Assembly: GCA_018398805.1 (NCBI GenBank)
Contig: JAGFBZ010002268.1
Span: 682,001-746,000, forward strand
DNA: 64,000 nucleotides
Reading direction: 5' to 3'
Origin: Hirundichthys speculiger
Lineage: Eukaryota > Chordata > Actinopteri > Beloniformes > Exocoetidae
Part shown: positions 35,350-48,717 of the stretch, one piece after another
Layout: every line of letters begins with the position of its first letter
Numbering within the stretch: position 1 is the first letter of the stretch
Notes under the pieces: model-generated
The model's database searches: none
Seen by the model: the letters and a program-made list of their open reading frames with translations, nothing else
What the model was told of the DNA's origin: nothing
Position numbers and translations under genes: made by a program

Positions 35350-36360
35350 AACCTTGTCTACGTTCAACAAAGCACTTTTAAAAATTGTTCCTTTTTCACC
35401 CGTTCAAGCCCACACAGTGTTTGTTATTATATACACATGCTATAGATATTGAGCATTCATTTCTACAATCATACCCAATGAAACATGTTGGGGGCAATGC
35501 TGGGTTCAGTGTCCTGCTTATGGGCACTTCACCACATGGCGGGAGACTGCTCAGCCAACTTTCTGGTTGGAGGATGACCTGCTCTACCCACTGGTACATG
35601 GCCGTCCCAGGCTGTGATTACAAAGCAACATTTTTTATTGAGTCCTGTACCGTCTAAGTTGTAGCTCATTGCTTTGGTTTTCCCAACTACTGTGAGCATT
35701 GGACAGTATGACCTTGAGATGAGCCTGCTATGACATTCATCTCTGGGGTGATTGGCAACGGCTTCCTGTGGAAACAGTAAGGATTTCCTAAAATATAAAA
35801 CCCTCATATAGGAGGACAATGTACTGTCTGTGTACTGTTTCATGACCGTATGTGTGGAATACAAGTTGTCATGTTCATACTAAAATAATAATACTATGAA
35901 AACTATGAAATTATTTTTTTTATCATTAATGTGGCCTTCAGATATGTAAAGATTACCTATTCCATGTGCACTTATGCTCATTGTGGACAATGTCTGTTGA
36001 ATCGTGTGCTGAATAATAAATTGGATCGTCCTTCTGCTCCTTGAATCACTGAACAGACATGCAAGTCCTCATAATTAAATGACTGAAAGTCAGACTTTTT
36101 TCTTTTTTGTCTGACAACAGTTTTCCACATCTGTCCATATTTGATGAGATTGGGATTTTATGTATATGTATATATATTTTTGCTTTTCCTGACAGAATTT
36201 TAACTTGCATTTATGATACAGTGATGAACTGAGTTTACTGAAAATGGTTTTCAGAGGTGCCCTGAACCTATTTCCATTACAGAGCTGGATCTATTTTCAG
36301 TGCAAAGCTACTTGATGACCCAAAGTTCATAAGTGTGAAATAATGATTTACAGCATCTTC
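35350..36360. other. Intergenic, no gene seen
   Basis: Overlapping short open frames (35385-35864) carry no recognisable motif. Confidence 0.35.
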
Positions 36361-36760
36361 CCTTCCATAAAGATATTTCTCCATATTTTATGTATCATTA
36401 ATAATATTACGTACTGTAGATGATGCAGTCTTCCCCAAATATCCACAAATTATCTGTAACTTTACATTGATCAAATATTATTCTTTAACTGTTGACTCTC
36501 ACAGTCTTTAGAAAATATATAAAACTCTTCTCATATTTACATGCATAAGGTTAGGCCTCTTTGGGTTGATCTTTTTATCTTTTGTGGCTCCTGTCTCAAC
36601 TTCATTGAAACATTTAGCAAATTCAAAATTATCATAAATTCTTCACTAGATACATTATATATGCTGTTTTTCAGCCAAATACTGGGCCTAAATGATTTGT
36701 AAATACTTGCATAGCTTTTATTTACATTTTACATAGTGTCTGAACTTTTTAGAAACAAAG
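36360..36760. repeat. Transposon-like repeat (copy 2, partial)
   Basis: Holds tattacgtactgtagatgatg, cctctttgggttgatc and the end motif atgatttgtaaatacttgca...ctgaactttttagaaac, matching one half of the family seen at 12055-13400. Confidence 0.5.
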
Positions 36761-39700
36761 AATCTCTTAACATAATCCTTTTTTTTTCTTTTTTTAAGTT
36801 AACACTTGAATTGAATAGGGCTCTGTTATTCCACGAGGTGGAGGCGTTAAAGTCTACGGAGGTAGACAGCTCAGCGACGCAGTGGTTTCCAAGGCTGGGT
36901 CCCTGTTTTCTCCAAGCATTTGGTTTGAACTTGTTTCTGCTTTTAGAAAGTTGGCCATCAGGGAAAACACTAACCCCCCCCAGACAAAACCACAAGCGAG
37001 TCACAGACTTGGAGCAGCAGATGATGATGATGTTGTAGCGAGCAGCCTTCCTGTCTAAGTAAACAGTGATTCAGAATGGTGAGGAGTGGGAGGCTGTGGT
37101 CTGCTAAAGAATGGCAGCTCCAAGCCTCACCCAGACCCACCACAACAGGATATGGTCCTTGAGCCCACGCTGAGCTTGGCAGCATCGTGTTATTATTTTC
37201 CCAAGTTTTCACCATTTGGTTAGTGTGGTAATATTCATGCAAGCTGAGTACTATGTGAAGAGCAGGACCAGCTGCTCTGGAAAACATATCTCCTTGGTGT
37301 TTTCGTCCAAAGCGACAGTGAATGAGGTTGCTTTCCCTTCTCCACCAGGTCTTATATAACTACATGCAAGTCTGTGTAACTCTGCATGGAAAGCATTACT
37401 AATTAGGTTTCTCTGACTCAAGAGATGGTAGAAGAGAGGCTATTTAAACATAACAGTGTACCGTGTAACCACCACAGCTTTTCAAAACAGCAATTTCACA
37501 TTTCAAGTTTATTTCAACTTAATACGTAGATTGGAATGAGCCATATATCAGATCAAAGTTATATTATCACTGGGTGTTTAACTTAATTGTTTTCATGATT
37601 ACGGGGTTACTTCACCACATTTTAAGTAGAAATATTTTAAGCCCTAGTCAAAAAATAAATGTTTTGAGATTCAAATTATGATCAAATTATACCATGAAAA
37701 AAAACAACCATAAAGCAATTAGAATAAATCAGCTTTTGGAAAGGGTTTTTCACAGTTGTTTGTCTGCTGGAATTTGATGCATTGCATTCTGAATTAATGA
37801 ATAAGCTGATATCCAACCTGAAATCTGAAATACTTTAGCTCATGACATTGGTTTTAAAGGAGGACTGCAAGATCAGACTTATTTTGTTTTAGTTAGTGTA
37901 TCTTTTTCTTCAACACCTTCGTAGGCATTTAATTTAAAAAAGTAGGAAACAAACATTTTGGTAAACAGTTGGTAAAAACACATTTTTGAGAGCTCTGACT
38001 GTAGCCCACCTTTTCTTGGTTACCACAAAGTAACTTGCTATTTTCGCTTAGCCCATCCTAACCCAATGATGCTAACTAGTGCTATACATCCCCCTTTCAA
38101 ATGTCTCTTTCAAATGACATCTGAAATGAGGACTGGCAGAGCTCCACCAGGCCTATCACTGTCATTCAGTCGCTAACTAGGCAGCCAAGGCTAACGGCTG
38201 CTCTCTGGCTTGTCAGCCAGGTAGAGCTCAGGGCTAACGGGCCGTTCTCTGGCCAGCACCGGCTTGTGGCCTTCAACTAGGGGCAAAGGTGGGGACTGCT
38301 GGTTGCTCCAGCTGAGCCACCTTCACCCCATACCTTTCCAGGCCATACCAGAGCTGTTTGTGGTGGTTTGTTAGTGCAAGTAACAGCACAACAAGCCAAA
38401 AAAAAATGGATCCTCATTCAGTAGTAATGGATTAACTTCTAACTATTGAGACCAAAACTTTTTTTTTTGTATCAGGGCGTAAGAATGTTAATTTCTGCTG
38501 TAAGGTTGGACATTTTAAAATGAGGGTCACTGGATTTGTATTTGTTTTGTAGCCAGCCCCAAGTGGTGATTCAATGAACCCTAGTCCTTCATCATTCCAC
38601 AAGGCTCAGATCTGAAAACCAGATGTTTCCCCTTGGTAACGAACCAAGACTCACCTGTATAATGCTTTAGTGATGCATACTTACAAACAGTCCTGTTTAA
38701 TCAGTAGGGACCAGTTAATACAGGCCCAAAACTACCATTAGTATTTAAATGGATGTAAGAGTTTACTAATAAAATACAATTTGTAATTTGTTTTGAAAAA
38801 GACCATTTTTTAAATTTATTAACACACAGAGGCACACACAAAAAAAGAAAAACATCTTTAAATGCATTGTAAATAACTGCTAATTTCATATTACTGAAGT
38901 GAACCGTTTAAAAATCCAGCATCTTTGGACTTGAGCAGCAACAGTAATAGAGCCTGCCTGAGAACCGCGAGAGTGCTGCTGTTTTCACCTGCTAGGTGGC
39001 AGCACCAGTCACACCACACTGAATCTGGGGCTTTTTGCAGACAAGACCACTTCTGGTAAAGAAACCAACAAGCCAAAACAAGCGATGCAGATCACCATTG
39101 CATCTTTCGCCATTTTCTACCTTCAAACCACCATAATGTACTACTTGCGATGCTGTGCAGTGCACATCACAAAGATCCAAAGCAAAGAGGCTGCACGCCT
39201 ATTTCTTCATGTGACGTTGGGTAAAGTGGCCGAAAGATCTCTCTGCGCAGAGGAGATGGAAGACACTGATTCAGAGTGAGGGGAAGGACAAGCAGGGAAG
39301 ACGGTGCTGAACCTCACACGAAATTCCAGGCAATGTTCCCGCCATTTCGACAAGGAACAGATCAGCGCTGATGGCTATGCGAGCGGTGATGGTGTCTTAC
39401 TTTGCCTGGAATAACTGGGGGAAGCCACTAGGATGGGGAAAAGAACGGAAAGGCGTTGATCTGCAAAGACCCAGGTTGAATGTGAGTGCCGCCACCTTAC
39501 GTGTCATGTTTGATGGCACTCAGGTAGGTTCTATTGCTTCTCTACGATTATTGCTGAGGTTTATTCTTTTTGGAATTGCATTAACGCACTTGAATGTTTC
39601 AACTAAATGTATTTTATGGGCAGCATATCAGTGTGTATAATTTAATCTACTCTATTATGCCATATATGTATTACGCAGTGGGTTGTTGTGTCTGCACTGT

Positions 39701-41360
39701 GGTATATTCCCAACAGCCTAGTTCCACTCTGTGTAAACACAGACAGAGTGGGTGAACCACAGTGGATGTTTTTAGTTCAGTCCCCCATGGGTGAAGTGTT
39801 AACTGTGCACCAACTCAGCGTGATACCAGCTTGAAAAGGGTCACACTTTCAAAATAAGTCTTGACAGCAACTTCAATTGTCACTAAATGTTTTTATGGTG
39901 AGAATGGCTCCTCTGAGACTGCAATAGAAGGAATAATTATAGAAACAACTCGTAGGCTGAAAACAAGGCTTTAAAGAGCAGAGCGACTGTGGTAAAAGGG
40001 AAGGATGATCTGAGTAAGTGAACGAGCCCTGACGTTGTTGTTTTCATTGGTTAGAAATGTGTTAAAGAGCACGCTGCAGTTCTGTTAGCATAACAAAGAT
40101 ATTGTTTTCAAACAGGCAGCTGTACAGTTGCAGTCACCTCTGCTGCCATGATGGTTTGTGGTTGCATGGCTGTGTCCTGTCTGACCTGTGCAAGGTACAG
40201 ATTTGATAATCCAGACCATAACTGTATGGAGTTAGAGGTCTAAGGGGAGGATTTATAGAGTTGTTTTTATGCTCTATTTGAGTCAACCACAGTAGACTGT
40301 TGCTTTTTGGATCTGGCATAGAGGAGTCAATGGAGATTGAGGAAGAGACGGGTGCAGCACAGATGCACGCAGACAGCATAAAGGCAGACATATTCACATA
40401 AAAAAGATCCAGTAAGAGCCAGTCCTGCTGCCCTCATCTCCCATAGTGTGGTAGCTGCTGTGGTTTAGAAAACTGCAGGGTTTGTTGACGTCCAAAGGCA
40501 GCATGGGTTGTCAGACACTTCTGTCCTCTATCAACACAACGCTCGTTCTTAAGCTTTGGACGTGCTCACAAGGATTTTGTTCAAATCATTGCATAATATC
40601 AGAAAAGTCACACAAAAGTAAAGCAATGCAGAAATGGTAGCCACCCATGACCCGATGCAGAAATGAAACACCATGCTTTTATTTTTGTTGATGTTGTTGT
40701 TGTTTTTTGCTTTTCCAGCTGTAATTAGTGTTATATAACTACTTATCTCTCATACACAAGTCTAGACTAGCAAGTTTGCACACTTTAAGTAACAACCATT
40801 TTAAAATTACTTATCTGCAACTTGAGGAAATTGACACCCCTTCAAAATTAAATTTGGCATTGCAGTTAGGGATATTATGAGTTACTGCTGAAATGTTGAA
40901 CTTTGAGTGCTTTCTGCAGAGCAAGAATCTCACATAGTGAACATTTAAACACTGCAATGTGTTTGCATCTCAAAGTAAAACTTCTTACATTAAGCTTTTT
41001 GGTTCAAGCTCCAGAGACTCATTTTAAATGGCTGGCATGTTTGCTTTTATCCTGCTTAAAACTGAGATGTATGTGGGAAATTGTCTCTTAAAGATAATGC
41101 CCAATAAGTCAATTCCTCTCCATATGGACATCTGAAGGTACTGGCTAAAGTTATTCAAACTGAACCTATGAGATTAAATTTATATTTAAGCTTGGATTTA
41201 CAAGAAGACAGAATATGAAAGAGTTTAAATGACATTTCTGCACTTGCACTTGTGTTTGGGAGCCAATGAATGAAAGGCATGCTGGAATGTACTAGAAGAG
41301 AAGTGGCTGGAGTAAATACTGTACTCAGACGTCATCTCAGGCCGCCAAAATGCACAAGTA
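36760..41360. other. Gene desert between bloc1s6 and nmrk2
   Basis: No exon chain could be built. Frames at 36736-37287, 39085-39640 and 40134-40397 are open but motif-free; the last starts with a hydrophobic, signal-like run on the minus strand. Confidence 0.35.
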
Positions 41361-41369
41361 TCAGAAATG

Positions 41370-41552
41370 TACAGATAGCTATTGGTTAGAGCTGGTGGCC
41401 CATGTACAGATACTACAGTCCTCCTGCAGCAGTTGCAGGTTCAACTCCCAGCCTTCAACCCTTTGCTACATGTCTTCCCCACTCTCTCTGCCCTGCTTTC
41501 CTCTCTCTATAAACTGTCCATAAAGGCCACAAGAGCCACAAAAACCTTTAAA
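41370..41552 (+). mobile_element. tRNA-derived SINE, decayed copy
   Basis: Same family as 28610-28796: ttggttagagctggtggccc, ggttcaactcccagcc (B box), ctttgctacatgtcttcccc and tccataaaggccacaagagc. Confidence 0.75.
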
Positions 41553-41559
41553 AAACAGA

Positions 41560-43160
41560 AATGTACGAATCACAACTAAAAATAGCAAGGCTCCGATTTT
41601 CTGGTAAGTGCAATAAACATGCACAGGCAGATGGTCAAAGACAGATGTTCAGCGTGTGTCTTTACTGTTATTGCAGAGACTCTCGTGTCAACAGTTATGC
41701 AGTCTGTTTGGAACTAGAGCAGCCATTCGAGTGGCTTGGTGCCGGTGAATAATATTCACCAGCACTGTGCTGTTTGTGAAACCTGCACACACGCATGAGG
41801 AGTAATTCGAATATCTGACTATTCCACAGTGACACGTAAAGTGGAACCCCCCTCCCCCTCCTTTTTTTTTTTTTTTTTTAAAGAAGACAAGACCATGTTG
41901 AAAAATAATACTTTCTAACCAAAAGTATAACAGATAATACAGCTGTAAGAATGTTCATGCAAAAACAAGAATAAAATACATCTCAAATGTAGGCCAGTAT
42001 GTCCATTCGAATGTACTGGATGTACACCTCTGACCTACTTCCGCGTTTGTCTGGCTGTTACATAACGTGTGTGTTTGCATCAGTGTGAGAAAAGAACAAA
42101 GTAAAATCAACTTCCATTTCCGAGGGAGGTCTGACACACCCACTTCTCAAATTCTTCCAGACTTCTTTGGATCTTTAATTTAGCTTTCTGCCTGGATTGC
42201 CACATGTGTAATGACACAGACACAATTATTGTAATGCATAGGTCTAACCCTGACAATAACATTGCACTGTTTTTTTTTTAAAAAAAAAAATTAGAATATT
42301 TTTCTGTGGTTTTCCAAGAAAAGACTTGATATAACTTATATATTTCTAATGCTTCAAAGTGGCCCATTTCAAGACTATACTTGCAATTTTCATATTAGAA
42401 CTTAAATTTGAAAAATTATTTTGAATATAAACTGAAAGCTGCCTTTATGGAGGAGATCTTAAGTATAATGGTCTAAATGACAAATCCAAATACTTACAAT
42501 AATAGTTAGGAAAAACTCTGTTAAAGATGACAAGATATTCAACTTCAAGATTTAAATCTTAGTCTGAAGTAGGTATAAACAATTTTGAGGTTTACCAGAC
42601 ACCTCACTCCATTACTGTGAAAACCTATGTATTCTATAATGTGGAGAAATGAACAGTGTGTGTTGCACATATTTGCAACTTAAGTCAGATCAGAAACCAT
42701 GTTGACGGCTTTATTTTAAATATGCATTTGCCTTTGTTTTATACACAACTGCTGTAAAATAACTCCCTGGCTTGAATGGCATAAAAATTTGTATTTAAAC
42801 TTCTCACACACACAAAAAAAAACCCCTTCAGGTATTAAAAATTTTAAGTTTATTCTTCCATTTCCAGTTAAATGACTTCAACTGCCTGAATTAAGATAAA
42901 CACACTTAGAACCTGTGGTCACGAGGTTTGACCTTGTGACGCTGGTTATCACTCACAAACTGCTGCCTGGGGCCAAGATAGTAAAAGTTGTCTGTTCATC
43001 AACCCAAATGTGCCCGTGTGAGGCTCCAAGTTATGCTTTCTAGTATTTATTCTTCAGAAACTTAGCTTGGGAGAAAGTCATACTTCAAAGTAACCACAGA
43101 ACTACAAAGTTGTCAGGAGGATCATTTATTGATAGGCGGAAGTGACTACTATCCTGTTAA
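41560..43160. other. Intergenic, downstream of nmrk2
   Basis: T and A tracts (41860, 42275). A minus-strand exon-like frame ends at about 42908 (see findings). Nothing else supported. Confidence 0.35.
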
Positions 43161-43418
43161 CATTTCCATCAACTCTCTTTGGAGTGTAGGCTGTAACAAA
43201 GCAATAAATATGGTATAAAAAAAAAAAAAAAAAAATCATAGCAGTCAAATGAACTGCCAGGTATAAACTTTAGGCAAGGTGGTCTTATGCTTGCAGACTG
43301 AATATATGCTTCTTTAAGCCGATCAGATGACCTGCAACACAGAACAACAATTAGTAACTTATAAGAGGATTTAAAAAATAAAAGAAAAAGTAACAAATGT
43401 GTGATTTTAGTACCTTTG

Positions 43419-45317
43419 TTAGAGAGATTTCTGGATGTTATTCAGGATGTCACCATAGACAAAGTTGAAGAGTTGTTCCTTTGACAAGGTTCCATCTAGC
43501 TGCGCTGTAATGACAGACATCTAATCAGTGCAAATTCACCACAATGTATACCAATGCAGAGGAGTGCAAATAAAGTGAAATAAGGATTCATATTAAAAAA
43601 AAACATAAAATAAAATAAGAGGCAACTTACCAACGTCAACACCTGATGTCTCCATGGTGTTGGTGTGTTTCAGATACATGGGCCAGACGTGACCATCAAA
43701 CAGGCCAGGGGGGTCAGGCACCGTGTAATTCCTTGAGCTGCAGAGACAAACTAATGATGAGAGGCAACAAGGCAAACTATGATCACTAGGTGAGGAATGC
43801 ATCCATTTACTTACCACCTCCTCTTTTTGCATTCTTCATATGGGATGGAAATGAAGTAGCGTTGGTTCAGCACGTCGATCAAAGGTCTGCAAAAAAAAGA
43901 GACACATTAGCATCTTATACGTTACTTCTCTACTTGGATGAAATCTGGAATATAGCTGAGAACTTACTGATAGGTGTAAAGCAGAAAGCCCTCCACTATG
44001 AGGATGTGAGTCTCCTCCTCCTCCTTGTGGTCAGACTTTGGGATGATCTCAGTATCCAGGGTGTTATTAACGCCATGAGACTTCTCAAACTTCACGGGGT
44101 TCTCCAGCCATGCATAGATCGTACTCATCATGGCATCCATGTCCAAAGCAGTAATGACTACAGAAAAATGCAGGGAGGAGGGAAAAGTGTAGGAAGAGGA
44201 GAAAAAAAAAGATTGCAAAGAGCAAGTAAGCAACACGCGCATAGCTTCAGGTTTGTGTTTATTGCATGCAAATTACATGAGACAACTGAGCTGAAGCAAA
44301 ACACACAAGCGCCCACACACAGACACTCTTGCATATAAACCCAGGCTTACCATCGTACTGCTTAAAGCCATCTTCACCAACTTCAATCTGATCTTGTGGC
44401 TGAAACATACATTGAAAAGATGTACCCAGGTACATTCCACTAGGCCTACACTCTGGTATATGGAAGACTCTGATAGTGTTATTACACACTAGGTCAAACC
44501 GTATGTATTAACACAAGAGGCCAAGTGTTAACATACCAAATCGACTTGTATAACTTGGAGCGGTGCCTTTAAATAACTGAATCCTAAATTCAAGGAGATG
44601 TGTGCCAGTGTTTTTTCTCACCTTGAAGAAGTCATCCTGATGTACTACACAGCAGTTGGGCAGGGTCTTGATCAGTCTGTTGGTGAGGGTGGTTTTCCCT
44701 CCGTTGGTCACTCTGCATGGGGAACAACGAAAGAAAATGACAATGAAGGACTGATTTTTCCACCTCAGTCGCTCACACAAAAGCAAATATATATTAATAA
44801 GACTGCACTGATAATTTTAAATTATCAAGTGTTTCTTTTTGTGGCATTTGTTGCAAACCAGACATTAATACGCTCCATTCATAAAACAAAAACATCTGAA
44901 ATTACAGACAATGTAGTGCAGAATTTAATTGCAATCTAATAAAAACTTTGGGATGGATTTTAAATTTTAGTATAGTTATCGCATAATAAAAAGGGTGGGA
45001 CAAGCGGGGACATGGCGGGTTAACTCATTACTTTACTATAAACGTTAGCTTAGCTTTTGTTTCCAAATCTTGAGATGGTTAAAGGAAAACCTCAAGGTTA
45101 AAAATAACACAGGTGTTAGAGATACTTCTAGCACCACGAAGACAATAGAGAAGCAACAATTAAGCGGATGCAATGTCCGCTCGCCCCACGTGTACCGGCC
45201 TTTCATAGCTTCTAGCACCACGGCTAGCCTGGTAGCCTAGCCTAGCCTAGCCTAGCTTCCGCAGACATTCACGCTCGACACAGGAACTCACCCGCCAATA
45301 CCAATAATGTACTTCAT
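43419..45317 (-). CDS. nmrk2: Nicotinamide riboside kinase 2
   Basis: Cytosolic P-loop kinase that phosphorylates nicotinamide riboside to NMN for NAD+ salvage; in mammals it is enriched in muscle. Exons on the minus strand: 45317-45292, 44712-44622, 44399-44351, 44157-43968, 43886-43815, 43737-43631, 43504-43419; 621 nt, 206 residues. MKYIIGIG runs into [13 protein letters not shown] (Walker A), then [14 protein letters not shown] (substrate Asp), [40 protein letters not shown] (lid arginines) and [30 protein letters not shown] and [17 protein letters not shown] favour NMRK2 over NMRK1. The protein stops soon after [10 protein letters not shown], lacking the Pro/Arg-rich tail of human NMRK2 (230 residues). 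A loop insertion ([18 protein letters not shown]) precedes THILIVEG. Confidence 0.94.
45224..45257. repeat. Short tandem (tagcc)n beside the nmrk2 first exon
   Basis: Five or so 5-bp units (agcct/ctagc) about 35 bp downstream, in gene sense, of the exon 1 donor. Confidence 0.8.
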
Positions 45318-45660
45318 GATTTCGGATGGTTACAGGCCGTAAAAGTCGCTGAGAGTTCAAAACGTCGATAAACCGGATCGGTTACACAATGATCAGACGG
45401 GAAGAAAGCTTAAAAAGAGAAGGTTGCAGCAGGAAACGTCAACTACTTGATTCCTCCATGGCACTTAAATTGAGTGAGTAAGGTAAGAGCAAAGACGAGC
45501 TGTCACTCGGACACGGTCTTCCACCGAGAGAGGGTCTGGTTGCACCGACGCTTCCACACATACTGGAGAGAGCGGCGTGATTGGCTATTTAAACACCTCG
45601 AGCCGCCGGAGCAACCAATCACGAGCGAGTGTCGCCGCAGTCCCCGGTCTCCTCCTTTTC
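45318..45660 (-). promoter_or_regulatory. nmrk2 5' UTR and promoter region
   Basis: CpG-rich island directly upstream of the nmrk2 ATG (cgccgcagtccccgg, cgagccgccgg), falling off sharply after 45660. No specific factor site is claimed. Confidence 0.5.
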
Positions 45661-45699
45661 CTTCAGTCAAACCACAGACCATGATGTAATTTAAATTTT

Positions 45700-46790
45700 T
45701 GATCCAGCAAATAATAAAATAATAAAACGAATTCCTTCAGACAAAGTAAAATCAAAGCAAAATTCTCAAACATGCAAACAAAAATTGATGGAACTGTACT
45801 TTTTTTGACTGTATCTGAACACATTTTCCAGCATTTGGATACTGATAGACAGACATAGACATGTGTGTGATACACCTCCAACAAAATGCGTTTTTGATGC
45901 GTCACATGCCGAAACCAAGGATGAAAAGGGTCAGGCTCTATGAACTTTTCAACTAAATTTGCTGCATACTGTGACAGCAGGAGACTGTCAGCTGGAAGTC
46001 ATATGAACCTTTTCCACCAAATTCATGCCTTCTCATTCAATAACCGTGATATAATGAATATCGTCACCTTTGCAATGTGACTTAGAGATTCATAGTTGTG
46101 AAAGGTTTACAAAGTAGGCCTCTTTGTGGTTTTCATGCAAATGCAAAATGTGACAAAGAGTTTTCCTTTTCACCATGAAGTCACATTTTTGTTGAAATTT
46201 GTGATGTGACGACTTGTAGATTTGCTCTTAAATGAATTAGAAAGTCACAGGAATTATGTTTCACTGCTTTGACCACCATCTGATATTTTATTTTCTTTCA
46301 GTTTTGTTGGAAATTTTTCCATCACAAGAATAGCTGTATCCCTGTTTTATTTAATAAATTTCAAGGTCAATTGTAAGTGAAGGTTCCAACAGCCAGGCAG
46401 GAAGCATAATCATAGATTCAAAGCTGGGTCAAGTATCATCAGAAAAATGTACCAAAACTATCAAAATTAGCACTTATGAAGTCTTAGTACCTGTCCTTTT
46501 ACTTTTTTTTTTTTTTTTAATTTCCAATAAATAAAAATTCAAATCATAAAGTACAGCTACACTTGCTATACAGGCACTTTATTCAGAGTTACCACATTAG
46601 ATTATTTGTAATTATATGAATCTTGTTGTTTACTTGATACCAGAGTTTTGAATACTTCCTCCATCTCCATAGTTTACTGTTTGTGTCAGTTAACCAACAT
46701 TTTTAAGTTTTGTAGTAAAACAGTTCATTACAATTTTGAGGCTCGGGTCATTGATTTGAACATTGAATATTTTCATTTGGTTAGACTATT
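45700..46790. other. Intergenic, no gene seen
   Basis: AT-rich; a T run near 46504. No supported feature. Confidence 0.4.
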
Positions 46791-46793
46791 ATA

Positions 46794-48355
46794 CACTGCT
46801 CAAAAAAATTAAAGGAACACTTTGAAAACACATCAGATCTCAATGGGAAAAAAAATCATGCTGTTTATTTATACTGATATGGACTGGGTGATGTGTTAGG
46901 AACAAAAGGATGCCACATCATTTGATGGAAATGAAAATTATCAACCTACAGAGGGCTGAATTCAAAGACACCCCAAAAATTACAGTGAAAAAATGATGCA
47001 GCAGACTAGTCCATTTTGCTGAAATTTCATTGCAGCAACTCAAAATGGTATTCAGTAATTTGAACGGCCCCCACGTGCGTGTGTATGCATGCCTGACAAT
47101 GTCGGGGCATGCTCCTAATGAGACGACGGATGGCATCCTGGGGTATCTCCTCCCAGATCTGGACCAGGGCATCACTGAGCTCCTGGACGGTCTGAGGTGC
47201 AGCCTGGCGGCGTCGGATGGATCGAAACATAATGTCCCAGAGGTGTTCTATTGGATTTAGGTCAGGTGAGCGTGGGGGCCAATCAATGGTATCAATTCCT
47301 TCATCATCCAGGAACTGCCTGCATACTCTCGCCACATGAGGCCGGGCATTGTCGTGCACCAGGAGGAACCCAGGACCCACTGCACCAGCGTAGGGTCTGA
47401 CAATGGGTGCAAGGATTTCATCCTGATACCTAATGGCAGTCATGTTGCCGTTGTCTAGCCTGTATAGGTCTGTGGTCCCTCCATGGATATGCCTCCCCAG
47501 ACCATCACTGACCCACCACCAAACCGGGCATGCTGAACGATGTTACAGGCAGCATAACGTTCTCCACGGCTTCTCCAGACCCTTTCACGTCTGTCACATG
47601 TGCTCAGGGTGAACCTGTGTGAAAAGCACAGGGCGCCAGTGGCGGACTTGCCAATTCCGGTGTTCTGCGGCAAATGCCAATCGAGCTCCACGGTGCCGGG
47701 CAGTGAGCACAGGGCCCACTAGAGGACGTCGGGCCCTCAGGCCACCCTCATGAAGTCTGTTTCTGATTGTTTGGTCAGAGACATTCACACCAGTGGCCTG
47801 CTGGAGGTCATTTTGTAGGGCTCTGGCAGTGCTCCTCCTGCTCCTCCTTGCACAAAGGAGCAGATACCGGTCCTGCTGATGGGTTGTAGACCTTCTACGG
47901 CCCTGTCCAGCTCTCCTGGAGTAACTGCCTGTCTCCTGGAATCTCCTCCATGCTCTTGAGATTGTGCTGGGAGACACAGCAAACCTTCTGGCAATGGCAC
48001 CTATTGATGTGCCATCCTGGAGGAGTTGGACTGCCTGTGCAACCTCTGTAGGGTCCAGGTATCGCCTCATGCTAACAGTAGTGACAGTGACCCTAGCCAA
48101 ATGCAAAAGTGGTGAAAAAGAGTCAGAAAAGATGAGGAGGGGAAAAAATGTCAGTGGCCTCCACCTGTAAAACCATTCCTGTTTTGATGGTCGTCTCGTT
48201 GTTGCCTGTTGTTAATTTCATTAACACCAAAGCAGCTGAAACTGATTAACAACCCCCTCTGCTACTTACATGACCAAATCAATATCCCAGAAGTTTAACT
48301 GACCTGATGCTATACTCTGATTACAAAGTGTTCCTTAAATTTTTTTTGAGTAGTG
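46794..48355 (-). mobile_element. Tc1/mariner transposon, near full length but inactivated
   Basis: Terminal inverted repeats cactgctcaaaaaaattaaa and (complement) cactactcaaaaaaaattta, each continuing into ggaacactttg; TA flanks both ends (46792-46793, 48356-48357). 1,562 bp, the usual Tc1 size, with one minus-strand transposase. Confidence 0.95.
47027..48106 (-). pseudogene. Tc1-like DD34E transposase, two frameshifts and first catalytic Asp lost
   Basis: The N-terminal part (48106-about 47610) has a paired-type helix-turn-helix ([19 protein letters not shown]) and a GRRRS basic motif. The middle (about 47620-47470) reads [13 protein letters not shown] and GGGSVMVWGGISMEG but in another frame. 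The C-terminal part (47443-47027) has VHDNARPHVAR and [12 protein letters not shown]; exactly 34 residues separate the second Asp from the Glu. Near 47617 the expected SDES motif with the first Asp is missing, where the frame shifts; a second shift near 47480 restores it. The element cannot make active transposase. Confidence 0.9.
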
Positions 48356-48717
48356 TATTTAGGATGTTATCATTGTTATCATTAGGATGTGAATCCGCCT
48401 CCACATGTAAATGAAATGTTTTTTCTTTAATTTTCGCTATAATTAGCAAAACATATAAGGTTTATAAGAAAATGAGCGAGCATCTGAGGCCACTTTTTCT
48501 TAGCTTTATCCACATATTGCAAAATACTGTAAACTAAACATGAAGTAAACAAGTTTTTTTTCTTTCCTCTACTTGTTGATTTTCTGTTTCTTGTTGGATT
48601 CAGCAGTGATAATACTGCATGTGCACAGGATTCAGGCTGCCGCTGTCAATGCAGTCATTATTTCTCAAATCAGAAACAGAAAACAAATTCTAACGTCTTG
48701 ATGTTTATTTCACCAGC

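Noticed and set aside
36736..37287. Overlapping frames of about 100 codons on both strands
   Set aside because: Begin inside a repeat end; no motif and no conserved features.
39085..39640. Plus-strand frames with a hydrophobic start and an acidic end
   Set aside because: Looked like a small membrane protein, but no splice partners or recognisable relatives.
40134..40397. Minus-strand frame with a signal-peptide-like start
   Set aside because: Hydrophobic N-terminus with many Cys/Ser, but no domain follows and no exon chain could be built.
43790..44338. 182-codon plus-strand frame
   Set aside because: Antisense shadow of nmrk2 exons 3 to 5 and their introns; the minus strand carries the family motifs.
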